From positions 1-5,093 of the forward strand of contig CABUVC010000123.1 of the NCBI GenBank assembly GCA_902494855.1: 5,093 nt of DNA, written 5' to 3'. The stretch is from an uncultured Collinsella sp. Lineage in GTDB: Bacteria > Actinomycetota > Coriobacteriia > Coriobacteriales > Coriobacteriaceae. Numbering within the stretch: the first letter of the stretch is position 1; each line of letters opens with the position of its first letter. This document shows positions 5,057-5,093 of the stretch, piece by piece. The notes beneath the pieces were generated by a model. That model saw only the letters and a program-made list of their open reading frames with translations, did no database searches and was not told where the DNA came from. The position numbers and the translations under genes are program-made.

Positions 5057-5093
5057 ATGGCGGCTGGGTATAATTTGATTGTCATAGATGACG
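5057..5093 (+). CDS. Possible start of a plus-strand gene, or a remnant, cut by the right edge
   Basis: The plus-strand frame is open from a stop at 5003-5005 to the window end and reads AEPLLEAARMAAGYNLIVIDD in part (codons 5030-5092), with mostly G or C at third positions and a helix-then-strand look. The ATG at 5057 has GAGG 8 bases upstream and would start MAAGYNLIVIDD. The same amino-acid pattern continues upstream of that ATG with no start before the stop, so it could instead be a 5'-truncated remnant. No family is assigned; the visible part is too short. Confidence 0.25.
   Translation, partial: MAAGYNLIVIDD

Larger units (their letters stand above)
4761..5093. other. Gene-poor stretch upstream of ybaB
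   Basis: This 333-base stretch holds the ybaB leader and candidate promoter, a short hairpin (GCTGC-AAGG-GCAGC, 4792-4805), the ATTATGCAAGG repeats, and at the right edge a plus-strand coding-like fragment. I see no tRNA, SRP RNA or dnaX here. Between about 4960 and 5030 nothing is recognisable. Confidence 0.6.

Noticed and set aside
5069..5074. TATAAT as a plus-strand -10 promoter
   Set aside because: There is no -35 and the extended TG is off by one base; the bases also read as Tyr-Asn codons in the coding-like frame.
4961..5093. Minus-strand frame open from the right edge to TGA at 4961-4963, possible end of dnaX
   Set aside because: It is the exact antisense register of the more coding-like plus-strand frame, has mixed third positions, and shows no recognisable family ending.

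Overview
The window looks like chromosomal DNA from a high-GC actinobacterium, most likely a Coriobacteriia member close to Collinsella. The basis is the GC-rich coding sequence, strong AGGAGG-type ribosome sites, and the character of the RecR and YbaB/EbfC proteins. The genus is an inference from protein character, not a database match. All five well-supported genes lie on the minus strand, so the region reads from right to left.

Right part (about 3832-5093): an extended -10 promoter near 4836-4844 precedes ybaB (nucleoid-associated YbaB/EbfC family), followed 11 bases later by recR (recombination mediator). This is the classic ybaB-recR pair, but dnaX, its usual upstream partner, is not in the 333 bases before ybaB. 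That gap holds a compact AT-rich repeat built on ATTATGCAAGG and, at the extreme right edge, a short coding-like stretch on the plus strand that leaves the window.

Middle (3587-3831): a 245-base intergenic region separates recR from the next operon. It is dense in signals: a 9-bp inverted repeat, two nearly identical GTTGCRCAAC palindromes with centres 73 bp apart, a candidate promoter whose -35 side overlaps one palindrome, and a terminator-like hairpin just before the ribosome site.

Left part (1-3586): a tightly packed three-gene operon. It encodes a single-pass membrane protein with a Ser/Gly-rich stalk and a small extracytoplasmic domain (not recognised), a eukaryotic-type Ser/Thr kinase with a cytoplasmic catalytic domain and four C-terminal membrane helices, and a protein with a C-terminal FHA domain that is cut by the left edge. 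The first two genes overlap by 4 bases. The FHA gene starts 3 bases after the kinase stop, with its AGGAGG inside the kinase 3' end. The likely logic, inferred, is that an exported protein senses or binds something outside, the membrane kinase signals it, and the FHA protein reads or receives the phosphorylation. This cassette, with the unusual control region in front of it, is the most interesting part of the window.
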